64,000 bases of DNA, taken from contig NC_052357.1 in the NCBI RefSeq assembly GCF_009727055.1, forward strand, positions 85,120,447-85,184,446, in the 5' to 3' direction. The notes under the pieces were generated by a model. It was not told where the DNA came from, ran no database searches, and worked only from the letters and a program-made list of their open reading frames with translations. Shown here piece by piece: positions 23,326 to 35,341 of the stretch (position 1 is its first letter; each line of letters begins with the position of its first letter). Made by a program: the position numbers and the translations under genes. The DNA comes from Benincasa hispida (lineage: Eukaryota; Streptophyta; Magnoliopsida; Cucurbitales; Cucurbitaceae).

Positions 23326-24590
23326 CTAAGGGTCCGTTTAGTTCGAAGGTATAGAAGGTTGGAATGAGTATTGGAATGGGTATAGGTTTTGTATACCCAT
23401 ATTTGGTTAGAGGTTTGGAGATATTCATTTGGAAAAGTCCTTGATGGATTTTTAATCCCACGAAAATAGGTGGATTTTCATTAAACCTTCCCACTTTTGG
23501 CTTTTTTTTTATATATATCCAAATATTTTTATTTTCTCTCTCTGTTTTTCATTCATTTTTAGTTTTTTTTCTTTATCTTCTATTTTTTATTTTCTGTTTC
23601 TTTATTTTTTATTTTTCTCTTCTCTTCTTCTTTTTTTAAATTTATTATTTCAATTATTTCTCTCTTTTTTTTTGGTTGATGTTTTTATATGTTTTTTCTT
23701 AACATATTTATTATCTTATACTTTAAATTATTTGTCTTTCTATTTTTCTTATTTCTTTCAATTTTTATATTTTTTTCATCTGCTTCTTTTTTTTCTTCTA
23801 TGAATGAAACTTAAATTAGATTGTTCAAAAATATTTTAGAATATTGATTTAAAATAACAAATTAACTAACAACTAATTGTTTAATATTAACTAGAGTAAA
23901 TTAATTATTGAAAATTAAATTTGGTTGAATTTAATACTTTATCATTACATAAAATTGTTATTTATTAGCTTTTTAAAAAACATAATTAATTAACTAATAA
24001 TAGAATGATTTAATTTTTAAACTAAATAATATTTTACACTTGTACTTCTAATTTTAATTTATAATTATAATTAATTTTTAAATTAAAAACATTGTTTAAT
24101 TATCTAAAACCATTAGTTTATATAGCATCTTTTGTATATATATAAGGCTTATAATTAACTTCAATCAATTAACTAATACTCTTTAATTAACAAAACTATA
24201 GAAAAAGAAAGAAAGAAAATAGATATTTTAATTAATTACCAATATTATTTTTATTAAAAATTGATAATATAAATGTACAATATAAAAAATTAATTGACAA
24301 TAAATACATTAAACCGAAGGATGAGATGGTAAATTTAATTAAATTTTAATGGTTTAAAATTGATTTAATAACTTAATGTAATAAAAACAATCTAACAAAC
24401 AAAAATTAATTATTAGAATTTATTTTAATTAATTTTATACTTTATAATGACATAAAAAAAAGTATAATACATTCACATACATCCTATTCTCATTCCATAC
24501 ATAATCAAACATAGTTATCTTTAATTAAGATCTTATTTCTAGAAATCTTATTCTCATACATTATTATTTCTCAAGCATTCATAAAACCTT
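23326..24590. mobile_element. Tourist-like DNA element, about 1.2 kb
   Basis: The left end TAAGGGTCCGTTTAGTTCG resembles Harbinger/Tourist termini. Near the right end, catacatcctattctcattc (about 24477-24496) is inverted relative to the ggaatgagtattggaatggg block at 23361, and caaacatagt at 24508 relative to atttggttag at 23401. The extreme right terminus is not clear. The interior is AT-rich with no coding sequence. Confidence 0.5.
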
Positions 24591-24901
24591 AAATCTAACG
24601 GGTTAATTGCAACACCTAACAAAATCTAGGAGGTGATCGATAAAATTAAAAATTTAAGGATGTAGTTGCAATAAATCCTATAGTTCAGGGTGATTTGTGT
24701 AATTTTAACTAAATAAATAAAAGAAAAAAATAATAATAATCCGCCCGACCGGCAGCCGATCCCTCCGTCGTGCCATTCCTTGCTAGGTCGATAACTGCGC
24801 CGTTTTCTTTTTGTGTCGCTACAAATTTGGCTTCATCCAACATCGAAGCTCGGACCAGAGCATAGCGGGTGACTGAATCAGGCGGGCAACAATCTACGGA
24901 C
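24591..24901 (+). promoter_or_regulatory. THO5 upstream region
   Basis: AT-rich sequence turns abruptly GC-rich at about 24740 (cgcccgaccggcagccgatc), which looks like the 5' UTR of a broadly expressed gene. There is no TATA box at a convincing distance. Confidence 0.5.
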
Positions 24902-27900
24902 ATGGACGAGGAGATAGAGGAGGGAATGCTCATAGAAGACGAGACCGATCCCCCGCCACCAGACGGCGATACGGGCAAAATGTCTCCCTACGAAATGCTC
25001 CGAGAGAGCAAAAGTTCTGTGGAGGAGATCGTCACCAAGATGCTCTCCATCAAGAAGCATGGCGAGCCTAAAACTCAGCTCAGAGAACTCGTTACACAGA
25101 TGTTCCTTCACTTCGTAACCCTTCGCCAGGTTCTTGTTTCTATACGCTCTCTTTTTTAGGGTTTTAGGTTATTTCCAGGATTCATTGGTTCGAAATGGCA
25201 ATTTTTGTGTTATTTTGCCTCGCTAATGCGCTATGCGGTACGACGAACTTCTATTTTGTATTGTAGTAGATTTCAATTTCAAATTGCAGTCATTGATGAC
25301 TCTCGTGGGATAATGTTTGCTCACAGGCCAACCGATCTATTTTGCTGGAAGAGGACCGAGTGAAAGCTGAAACAGAGCGAGCAAAAGCTCCAGTTGACTT
25401 CACGACTTTGCAACTTAACAACTTGATGTATGAAAAGAGTCACTATGTTAAAGCTATAAAGGCCTGCAAAGACTTCAAATCAAAGTATCCTGATATTGAA
25501 CTTGTGTCTGAGGATGAGTTTTTCCGGGATGCACCCGAAGACATTAAGAACTCCACGAGGTCAAAGGACAGCGCGCACAATCTGATGCTGCAGAGGCTTG
25601 ACTATGAGGTTTTCCAGGTAGCCTTCAGTTGTTGTTTGCTATTGTCTCTTTGAATTAATCACGGGTGCAGAATGTTTCTGGTAATTAGAGATACTAATAC
25701 CTCGGTTAGGATGGATAAAAGCATTAACTTCATGTTCTATACCAAAATTTGAGGATTCAGCTTCTTCCTTTTGGTCGATTATGTGGTTCTAAGAAAAATA
25801 TATTTTGGTCACCCCATAGGCTTAACTACTATTTTCAAGAATTCCGGGAATCTAGCTTGCTTGTGTGCCCTTGACTACTTCTAAAAGACATCCTAAACAT
25901 TATAATTTGGATCATGACTGCAAACTTATGTCATACCTAAGCTTGAATCTTTCCCTTTTCAGGATGGGTGCATGTATGATGTTTTCCATGTTTTTAGTTT
26001 TTATTTGAAAGTTCCAATTTTCCACCTTTATCGACGGGGATGTACATATCTGATTTTTCCCTGTTAGTGAAAATGTTTTTTTTTTCCCTTCATTGCTGCT
26101 ATTGAGTGTATTGATATATCCATCATTTTATCAGCGCAAAGAACTTTGCAAACGGCGAGATGAACTTGAACAACATAAGAAAAGTCTTCTAGAAGTCATT
26201 GCTAATAGAAAGAAATTCTTGTCAAGTCTTCCCTCACACCTCAAGTCCTTGAAAAAGGCATCCTTGCCCGTACAGAATCAGTTGGGAATATTGCAGACAA
26301 AGAAATTAAAGCAACACCAACTAGCAGAGCTACTTCCACCTCCTCTTTATGTAATCTACTCCCAATTCTTGGCACAAAAGGAAGCATTTGGCGAAAACAT
26401 AGAATTGGAGATAGTAGGAAGTGTCAAAGATGCCCAAGCTTTTGCACGCCATCAAGCAAATAAGGAAACTGGTACCTGGGTGTTTATTTTCTTTGGACCA
26501 TTAGTTGAATAGTTATATTTATATCATATATGATAATTTTTGTATTGTCAGAATTGTTTTAATTTTTTCAAATATTCTAGGTGCATCGACCAATACCGAG
26601 AGCAACAAGTTGGAGGATGATGCCCTTGACGAAGATGATGATGGCCAAAGGAGGAGAAAACGGCCAAAGAAGATTCCCGCTAAGGTGGACATTGAGCATG
26701 CAGGGATATATCAAGTTCATCCCTTAAAGATCATCCTTCATATATATGGCAATGAAACATGTGAACCCAAGTCAATGAAATTGCTTTCTCTGAAGTTTGA
26801 GTGGTTGTTAAAATTGAACGTTATTTGTGTTGGGATTGAAGGATCTCATGAAGGTCCTGAGAATAACATCTTATGCAACTTGTTCCCTGATGATACTGGC
26901 CTTGAGCTGCCTCACCAGGTATGAATTCATAAATTTCCATTTATGTTTTGACTGTTCTGCCCCATGCCCCACTCCAACTTACATTTTCAATGAAAGAGGG
27001 GAAATCCTTGACTGTATATTATTTTGTTTTAAATGATGCAGTCAGCCAAGCTTGTTGTTGGTGAAACTATTGCATTTAGTGATAAGAGAACCTCTCGACC
27101 ATATAAGTGGGCCCAACATTTGGCTGGGATTGACTTTTTGCCAGAATTGCCACCGTTGGTGAGTGCACAAGAATCTGCTGGTGGTGAAACTGTTAGAAAT
27201 GATATTGTATCAGGCCTCTCAATGTATCGTCAGCAAAACCGAATACAGACAGTTGTGCAAAGATTACGCTCTCGGAAAAAGGCTCAGCTGGCTCTTGTGT
27301 GAGTCATTGATTTGTATTCAAAGTTTTAATTATGAATGACTTTGAAGAATGATAGAAGATGAGAATGATAGAAGATGGTTATGTAGCTTAGAGATCAAAT
27401 AAACAATCTGTTGTCTTGTTGCTTTGGTCACTTGCAATTTAGACTAACACCGTATTTTCTCAGGAAAACTATATTTGCCATGTTTACTTTTACTTCTGCT
27501 GCATTTTGTATAATGGAATTCTTTTCGGTTGGTGGGAGGATCAATAGTTCAACCAAGTATGGTTTGTGGTTTGTAGTTTGTGTTGAGAAATTGGGATTTT
27601 TGTATTGACTAACAGGGAACAGCTTGATTCACTAGAAAAACTCAAATGGCCAGTTCTGACATGTGATGATGTCCCATGGGTTTTGCATAAACCTTTATGC
27701 TGTCTGCAAGATTGGTCGCTCGTAGGTTACTCCACAAGGCAGGCATCATCTCTGACTACAATGGAGAAAGAGAAAGTTCAGGATCCAGTAGATGTTGATA
27801 TGGTTGGAAAATCTGGCATTTCAAGAGAGGAGATTGACGGTGCTAGGGAAGATGGGGAACTTCCTGCGCTAGTTTCATCTACATCTATCTTAAATAATGC

Positions 27901-28901
27901 TCAAGTTACTCCCTTAAAAACATCCAATCTTGAGCATTCCAAACAGTTGACTCTAATTTCCAAAAGCATTACACCTCAAACCAATTACTCTAGGGTGCTA
28001 AGTTTCAATAAACATGATGAAGATTATGAGTTGATGCTAGATGTTGACAGCGACCAGGATGAGCCAGTGCAAACTGAGCTTGCAGCAGATGATTTGGCGT
28101 CTGTTCCTTCCAACGACATAACAACAAAGACATGGATGGATTACGGGTCCAAGGAATATTGCCTTGTTATTACCAGGAACACTGAGCCACCTGCCAAAAA
28201 TCTTAAATTGCAAGCGAAGGTATCATTTTTTTCTCTCGTCAAAATTATATTTGATTGATTTTCTGATTCTTGACATCAATAATGTTATGGCAGATTAAAA
28301 TCAGCATGGAGTACCCTCTTAGGCCTCCTGTCTTCACTTTGAACCTCTACACGATGAATTCTGAAGAAAACTCTCCTGACTCTGATTGGTATAATGAACT
28401 TCGGGCCATGGAAGCTGAGGTAAGGAGGAGGAAAGTTTGTTTTAATCTCCTCACACACCTGAATTTCATTCATCCTCTTGCCTGCACGTAAATAACCAGT
28501 ACTTTTTCCAAGTGGTGAATGGTGTATGGGATGACATACTGGCATTTTTATGAATTTGACCTCTTCAGAGCTCGAGTACTGGTTATTGACTTGGTAGTTT
28601 TTCACTTAATAGATCTGTGTCCTTGGTTTTGTAGGTGAATCTCCATATACTTAAGATGCTGCCTTTGGATCAAGAGAACTACATATTGTCTCATCAAATT
28701 TGTTGTCTTGCTATGTTGTTTAACTACTGCATTGGCGAGGAATCCCTGTTCTCTGAAAGGAGAAAGAGCAGTTCTGTCATTGATGTTGGATTATGCAAAC
28801 CTGTTAGTGGTAGTTTACATGCCAGATCATTTAGAGGAAGGGATCGTAGGAAGATGATATCCTGGAAAGATATTGAATGCACCCCGGGCTATCCATGCTA
28901 A
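24902..28901 (+). CDS. THO5: THO complex subunit 5 (THO5/THOC5)
   Basis: Subunit of the nuclear THO/TREX complex, which couples transcription to mRNA packaging and export and in plants supports siRNA and miRNA production. Exons: 24902-25129, 25327-25617, 26135-26471, 26581-26918, 27042-27298, 27616-28219, 28294-28419, 28635-28901. All introns are GT-AG and all phases join, giving 815 aa, close to the Arabidopsis protein. An acidic N-terminus is followed by MSPYEMLRESKSSVEEIV near residue 30. Exon 2 has ANRSILLEEDRVKAETERAK (77-96). Exon 3 starts a basic coiled coil (RKELCKRRDELEQHKKSL, from 174) and a PPPLYVIYSQFLAQKEAF segment. Acidic sequence then precedes a nuclear-localisation-like RRRKRPKK (309-316). 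The C-terminal exons carry SMEYPLRPPVFTL and DWYNELRAMEAEVN. The ATG is preferred over an upstream GTG in the same frame. It converges on DCL. Identity is based on family recognition. Confidence 0.93.
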
Positions 28902-30389
28902 GAACTTTTAGGATCTTAACAATATTATGTTAGCACCTCCTGCTACTGTTGCTGGTGGAATCGTTGGAGAAAGTTTGCCTGCCTGAAAAATATGAAGAAT
29001 GAGATTATTTCTTTTTAGCCAGTTTCTCCAGTATTGAAATATTGATTGATGTAGTGCGAATGGGTGTTTAGATGCCTGATTCCGCAGGACGGTCGACTAT
29101 AGGTAGATGATCCGCAACCTCCTTGATCTAATACAAGCTTGAATGTTCTGCCAAACCGATCATTTTCTTCCTAGTGCATTTGTTTATGTTCCAATGAGAT
29201 CGTCTATTGAATAGACTCTTCGGAAATGTTCCAACAGGCTCACAATTCCCAGCATTTCAATCACAGCATTTTAATCGCAGCTTGAGGCATAATTTTTCAC
29301 GTCATGGAAACTGTTGTAGGTTAAGGCTTATGAGTTACTACTGTATTACTTGACATCCACAATTGTTGCCATTCAATTTTATTGTCGCCTAGTTTAAAAT
29401 AATGTAAACAATAGAAGAATGATTTTTAAATGATTTGTTATGGTAAAGTGGTTGTGTACTCAAAAACTACGGAAACCCCCACTTGAAAAAAGAATGGTTA
29501 TTTGAACTCGTTGTCACCTAATTTTGGTTTTGAAAAATAGAAAACTACTTTTCAGAATACTCCCAAATAGCCAGGATTTGCTTCTTTATTTCGAGTTTTA
29601 TCCCGTAATCCCCAGGATAGAAATAGACAGCAATTCAGGAACGAATCATCTAACACAGCTTTAAAAGAAAGCTACTTGTTTCGATAGCCTGATAAATACA
29701 ACTAAAGAAAGGCCCGCCTGATTACACAGATCTCCCTCCCTACAGTGTTCTTCATTGTCCAACCTAAAAATGTCAAGAAGGATGTAAAGATCAAAACATA
29801 AAATTTAGATTCAAAGTTATAGTTGAGAATGTCCCCATCTGACCAAAGGTGACTAATGCTGAAGTCGACCGAAGTAGTAGTTTAGTTGCAGTATGATATT
29901 TTGGTTTAGCCATGATCGAGTACAAGTAGATATATTTTTTTTAACTCAAACCTAATATGACATGAACTCCATATAGAATTAAAGGGATACTTGATTCCAA
30001 TTCAATAGAGTTTTTCATAGCATAAATACTGGCCATAGTACAAAATGCTATAAAGTTAGAGGATCTTGAGCATATATTCTGAACGCGAAAGAATTTAGGT
30101 GGCGAGTAACTGTGAAGAGCAAGAGCTCACCGATTTAATCACTAGAGACTAAGCATAATTGGATCAAGGAAAACTGGAGGTAACTGTTAGGATTTACAAA
30201 ATTGAATTTTACCAGCACCTTCCTCAAGCAAGAGTCTACATTCACCCTATATCCATCTCGATTTGTGCATTTCAAATCATTAAACACAAGAGAACCACAC
30301 AGGCGTGGTTGGTCAATTTCAAGCTTTGATATTCAAAGAATTCCTGAAATTGAATGATACAATAGTATGATTAACAGATCTTACACATG
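28902..30389. other. Intergenic region between convergent THO5 and DCL
   Basis: Holds the 3' UTRs of both genes. No other gene or repeat was recognised; possible poly(A) regions are the AT-rich stretches near 29390-29440 (+) and 29930-29945. Confidence 0.6.
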
Positions 30390-32779
30390 TTACCGACGGA
30401 AATTCCGTCTACGTCGCCGAAAATGCCTAAGAATGAAGCTTTCTGCGTGAAGAGGATACTTCTTTCTGATCAGACCCTTGATGCACTTCCAATATGAAAA
30501 GTCAACCAACTCTCCATCTTTTCTGACTATGAATAAACATCTCGAGCTTTCAAAATCAGGATGATATCCAATCTGCCGACCAAAAAAACACCAATACTTG
30601 ATCGCTATGATCATTTCAGTTGACAAAGACAGAGCGTATATTCAATGCCCAGATAATTTCAAAGAAAATAGTTTAAAAAATGAAAATGGAACTGCCCATA
30701 AGCAGGTTCTTGTTTCAATATCCCATATAATCACTTTTCTCATGGCAAGATATTGGAATTCAAGTCAAGGTATAACCCTTTTGGCAGCATCACATATATA
30801 CAATCAAGTAAAAAGCCAATGTTTCAACAAAGATCCAAATCATTGCCACTTATCAATGCCCACATTTCTCACTATCGTGCATTGAGAATTACTTGAAGTG
30901 TCTTCACTTAAATCATGGGCAACGCATCTTTTACAAAAAAAAATCCACAGTTAATGTAGATCATGAGCAGAGGAGAAGTAACTTTCCCTTCTAATACTTG
31001 TTCTGTTCAACAACATTTTATATCTTTCCAAGTCGAACATTATAGACAAATGTTTTAGGATTACAAAGTAAAGCTAGTCAAATGTTCCCGCAATGAGTGA
31101 TCATGACTGATTGAAGTCAAGATCATCAACAACAATAATCAACGTGTTTCATTGGAAGTAATTAAGAAACTTGATAGTAAACATTTAATTTCTTTACCAG
31201 GTCCATGACCAAAGCTTTCTTTCATCCAAGGAAATAGAAAAGAAGCTATACTATAAGCTAAAAACAAGAGACATGTACAAATATGTATGAAGAGAGATAT
31301 ACCGTGATATAATCAATCCCACATCCAATCTTCTTCTCACTCTCGGGATGATATGGAAGCAACCTATCAAGAATCGTTTTCTCGTGCTCTGGGTTTAACC
31401 TATCCCCACTTCCATATCTGCATGTGTTTGATTGAAGATGAATAACGAATGGAGATTAAACTCTACCTCATCATGCTGATGAATTCAAGATATAACGTGT
31501 TCTCTTTCAGAGAATAGGTGCTCCAACAGTGTGTTCACAAGATCAAAGCATGCAGTCAAGAAATCTCATACATCCAGATGAAGAAAAATAACTATAAAAC
31601 TGTTAGGTACTTAAGCACCTTGGAGAACCACACCCCAAAAGCCAGCTATTGAGGTGAGAGAGTCAAGCCACTTAAGTACCACATTTGGTCATCCCATTCT
31701 AACCCATGTGGGATAAAGGTAACTCATACTATCTTGATTCCTAACAAAAACGTTAAAATTTTCTCTGCACAAAGATATGCTGAAATGATAGCAACTCGAA
31801 ACTCTTAGTGAAAGATATCAGCATACATGCTACGAATGCCTGATCGTTGAAATTATTATAAAAGAGAGAAGATATATTGAGTTAACAATTGGCTTAGACT
31901 ACATATTGATATAGGAGTCATCTTAATCATTCATATTATGAAACCCCCTTCATTCATATCATATTGCGAACACTTCAAGCAATATCCATAGGCTAAGAGC
32001 CACAGGTTGAGTATGTACTGTTGTTGCAAGAGCCTTTTTTCTTCAATTTTTTAGATTCAAAGTCTTTGGATACGCCATCGCCATGTAATAATTAAATTCG
32101 AACAGACTGAATAAAAAATCAAAGAACTTTGAAGAGATTAACTGACAGAACTCGTAATTATTGTCCTTGAGCTACGAAAATTGATGAACATTCCGTAAAA
32201 GTTCTAGAATTTCAACCTTAAGTTATGTAGTTCCGTTCATCTTCGAGAACGCGTTTTCATTTTAGCAAAAGCAAGCTCGATATTAACCCAATGACATGGT
32301 TGCATAATTTCTATTTGACCAGGCAATCCAAATTCAGTTAAAAAACCAATAAACAAACCAATGGTTGCTTACTTTCCAGAGTGAAGAACCATCCTAACAA
32401 AGCCAACTAGAGGAACAGTATCCTCCAAAATCTTGTCCTCCCAATCAACCCAGTCCTCTTCCTCCTCGTCGTCATTTCCACTCTCCTCACTGCTGTCGTC
32501 ATCCTCCGATAGTCGAGCCAGGTCCCTTGCCGGCGGAACAACCGGTTTTCGCAGCAAATCGGAACTATATTCTTCGTGGCTTCGAATTCTACTGCCTTCA
32601 GGGCCAGTTTTTAGGGCACGAGTAGATAGGTGAAACGACGTCATTGGCTGTGTAGGAAAACATAAGATCACTGGTGAAGAGTTGAAAAAGTTTGGATTTA
32701 GGGAGTGAGAGGGCACAAATGGCGGTGGCTTCAAAATGGACGCCATGGCCATGAGCATGTCCTTGTTCAATTGAAACAA
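30390..32779 (-). CDS. DCL: DCL-like chloroplast protein (DUF3223)
   Basis: DCL (DEFECTIVE CHLOROPLASTS AND LEAVES) family protein, nuclear-encoded and plastid-targeted; tomato DCL is needed for plastid 4.5S rRNA maturation and leaf development. Minus-strand exons: 32779-32373, 31417-31303, 30572-30390, GT-AG introns and matching phases, 234 aa from the first ATG. Other in-frame Met codons at residues 8, 10 and 12 (MLMAMAS) are equally good starts. The Ser/Pro-rich N-terminus (SILKPPPFVPSHSLNPNFF) looks like a transit peptide. An acidic stretch (SEDDDSSEESGNDDEEEEDW) precedes the DUF3223 domain. That domain reads PLVGFVRMVLHSGK, then DRLNPEHEKTILDRLLPYHP, EKKIGCGIDYIT, IGYHPDFESSRCLFIVRKDG, DFSYWKCIKGLIRKKYP and a basic end FILRHFRRRRRNFRR. 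The domain is complete. It lies tail to tail with THO5. Confidence 0.92.
31611..31746 (-). mobile_element. TRIM-type solo LTR in DCL intron 1
   Basis: 136 bp with 7-bp terminal inversion TGTTAGG...CCTAACA and a perfect 5-bp target duplication AAAAC (31606-31610 and 31747-31751). The internal cccatgtgggataaaggtaa and cttaagcaccttggagaacc segments are typical of plant terminal-repeat retrotransposons in miniature. The minus orientation is inferred from family likeness. Confidence 0.8.
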
Positions 32780-33715
32780 GGAGCTTGAATTTGCAACTAT
32801 TGAGAATGAGATGGTAGTCTGCGGTTGCGGAGCATGGTTTTTCTCCCAATTCTCTGAGAAAACGGAGGAAAGAAGAACTGTTAACGGTCACTCACATTAT
32901 CATCAATCTCATGGATTTGTAGATTCTACCGGATTTCTCTTCAATCCGCATTTTCTGGCCTCGCGGTGTTGCTGAGCTATAGCCGTAGCCGAAGCCAAGC
33001 CCTTCCAGTTGGATTTCGAGCCATCAAAATGAGCCTTTCAATCGAAGCCCAAATGTCTTTTTTGGGCCTTTAGCTTCTTCGTTGGGCTCTCACTTAAAAG
33101 CGCTCATAAAGTCCAATCGACAGTGTCTCGTCACACCCTTTCTTTTAGGTTAAAATATTGTTTTGGTTGTGTAGTTTGATAATTATTTTATTTTAATTTC
33201 TATATTTTGAAATGTCTAATTTTAATCTCGAAAATTTCAATAAAACTTAAAAATAGTCCCTCACATCCAATTGAAAATAAAAACTCAGAAAATAAAAACA
33301 GTTGAGTTGGCAAATAAAAATAATAAAATATGATATATAATTTAAACTTCAAGGTTAAAAAATCTTTTTTATTCTAAAAAATGTTTTTCAATTACTTTCT
33401 CTCCCCTCCCATCCTCTCTTTCTTCAACAAGAAAACAGGACTAATTGACGAATAATCGATTCTCTGCTCTGTTGAATATTCTTGATTGGTTTAAAATTTA
33501 AGGCAAGATGGGTTTGTCATCCGGCGAATTTTCGGTGAAAATTTTGTTGAAGTTGACATTCAACATAGGGAAGCAACCAAAGATCTAATCAATCTAACTA
33601 CATCAATTTTAGTTAATTAGCATGCATGTTCATAGTTTTCAGTATTTTAGGATTTCTAGTGAATATCTTTCATTAACTACATCAATTTTAGTTAATTAGC
33701 ATGCATGTTTCTAGT
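32780..33715 (-). promoter_or_regulatory. DCL promoter with site II elements
   Basis: Upstream of the minus-strand DCL gene, three TGGGCY (site II, TCP-binding) motifs occur: AGCCCA at 33046-33051, TGGGCC at 33063-33068 and TGGGCT at 33083-33088. Such clusters are common in genes for organelle and translation functions. Beyond about 33130 the sequence is AT-rich. A roughly 36-bp direct repeat (taactacatcaattttagtt, at 33596 and 33674) lies at the border with the LTR element. Confidence 0.6.
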
Positions 33716-35327
33716 TGGCCCAAATTGGTTGTCCTTTACATTTCACTTTTAGATTGAAGTTTGGGAGCGTTTTTTGTCACTATCCAACAAGGAAAACGAG
33801 TTTTTGAACATTTACTATTTGAAGTATAGAGATCAATGACATGCTTTCTAGCAAGATTTACGATTGTTCGGTCCTTTCATTGGTTTTAGATGAGTTGGTT
33901 GTTGAGATAACTGACTTTGACTTAATTTGAGGTAAGTGATACTATTACCGGTGCCTTCGTGCTAGACGGCCTAGATTAGATTTACAAAGTTAATTAATGA
34001 ACTTTAGAAGCATGATTTTGTCTTTGTGATATACTTGTTGCATGACAATTATAAGTATTATGAGCATGTTTGAAATTTCATGTTATGCTATGATCATTGC
34101 GGCAGAAACAATACATAAATTATGTATGTGATGCATGATTAGATCAATAGAGCAGTTTACTGTCTCGCCTTGATGCATATTTTATTTTAGAGGATCGACG
34201 GGTCTAGTTTCATGTTTGACGGTGTGCCTTCGAGCCCCTGGACCTGCGTGAATCGACAGGTTCACGTTCATGTACTTTTCCATATTTGACGGTGTGTCTT
34301 CGGGCCACTAGACTTGCGTGAATCGACAGGTTCACATCCATGTTACTTTTCCATGTTTGACGGTGTGCTTTCAGACTGTTAGACATGCGTGAATCGACAT
34401 GTTCACGTTCATGTTACTTTTCCATGTTTTAACGGTGTGCTTTCGGGCCGCTAGACATGCGTGAATCGACAGGTTCACATTCATGTTACTTATCCATATT
34501 TGACGGTGTGCTTTCGAGCCATTAGACATGCGTGAATCAACAGGTTCACGTTCATGTTACTTTTTCCATGTTTACTGTGTGCTTTCGGACCGCTAGACAT
34601 GCGTGAATCGACAAGTTCACGTTCATGTTATTTTTCCATGTTTGACGGCGTGCTTTCGGGCCACTATTCACATACATGTTACTTTTCCATGTTTGACGGT
34701 GTGCTTTTGAGCCTCTAGACAGGCGTGAATCGATAGGTTCACGTTCATGTTACTTTTCCATGATTGACGGTGTGTCACTAGGGGACTAGACATGCAAGTT
34801 AAGGCGAGTCAGGTTATCCCCTTAGTTAGCCATTCAGGAACAACTTCACCATGAAAATTCCACTAACCACAAGCATTCACTATATATGAATGCACAACTC
34901 AATCCCGGTAATGGAATCATTTACTGGGTATTGTTATACATATCCTTTATTCCTTTATGTTTTTTTTTTTTTTTTTCAGGGAATGACAGGAACAAGTTGG
35001 CGAATGACAGACAGGACCCGTGATAAAGCCATATGGGGACAAGAGAAATTGCTTTTGCTCAGTCTATGTTTTTGTCATATGAATGTTTTGAAACTAGAAT
35101 TTAATGTGAGATAATAAATTTTCACGTTTTGAATGTTTTCTTTATGAATATTGTTTTTTTTAAAGGACCCTGAATAAAAGTTTTATTTATTTATTTATGA
35201 GTTTATTTTAGAAAAACTATCCTTATTGTCTTAATGATTTTTTTTTTTTAACAAAATATATAGGTTTTAAATGTGTATTTAGTCGTAACGGCCTTTGTCA
35301 GAGTACTCGAAAGGTCGGGTCGTTACA
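33716..35327 (+). repeat. 5' LTR, truncated
   Basis: Matches 38056-39701 of the 3' LTR from ggcccaaatt onward, through the accggtgcctt block, the minisatellite and the end GGTCGTTACA. About 0.88 kb of the LTR start is missing and replaced by unrelated sequence. Confidence 0.8.
34205..34790 (+). repeat. 71-bp minisatellite in the 5' LTR
   Basis: About eight copies of a unit containing ccatgtttgacggtgtgctt, ctagacatgcgtgaatcgac and aggttcacgttcatgttact. Spacing of the catgttt motif is 71 bp (for example 34352, 34423, 34494). One copy near 34660 is shortened. Confidence 0.9.
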
Positions 35328-35329
35328 GT

Positions 35330-35341
35330 TGGTATCGGAGC
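35330..35341 (+). other. Primer binding site, initiator tRNA-Met type
   Basis: TGGTATCGGAGC, one base from the canonical TGGTATCAGAGC, two bases after the LTR end. Confidence 0.85.

Noticed and set aside
24869..24901. Upstream GTG start for THO5
   Set aside because: Plant nuclear genes use ATG; the ATG at 24902 follows in the same frame.
32433..32891. Serine-rich + strand frame and a second minus-strand frame over DCL exon 1
   Set aside because: Shadows of the acidic stretch of DCL; the chosen frame joins correctly to the DUF3223 exons.
34205..34790. Regular repeat array that could suggest CRISPR
   Set aside because: The 71-bp units are contiguous imperfect repeats without unique spacers, lie inside a plant LTR, and recur in the partner LTR.
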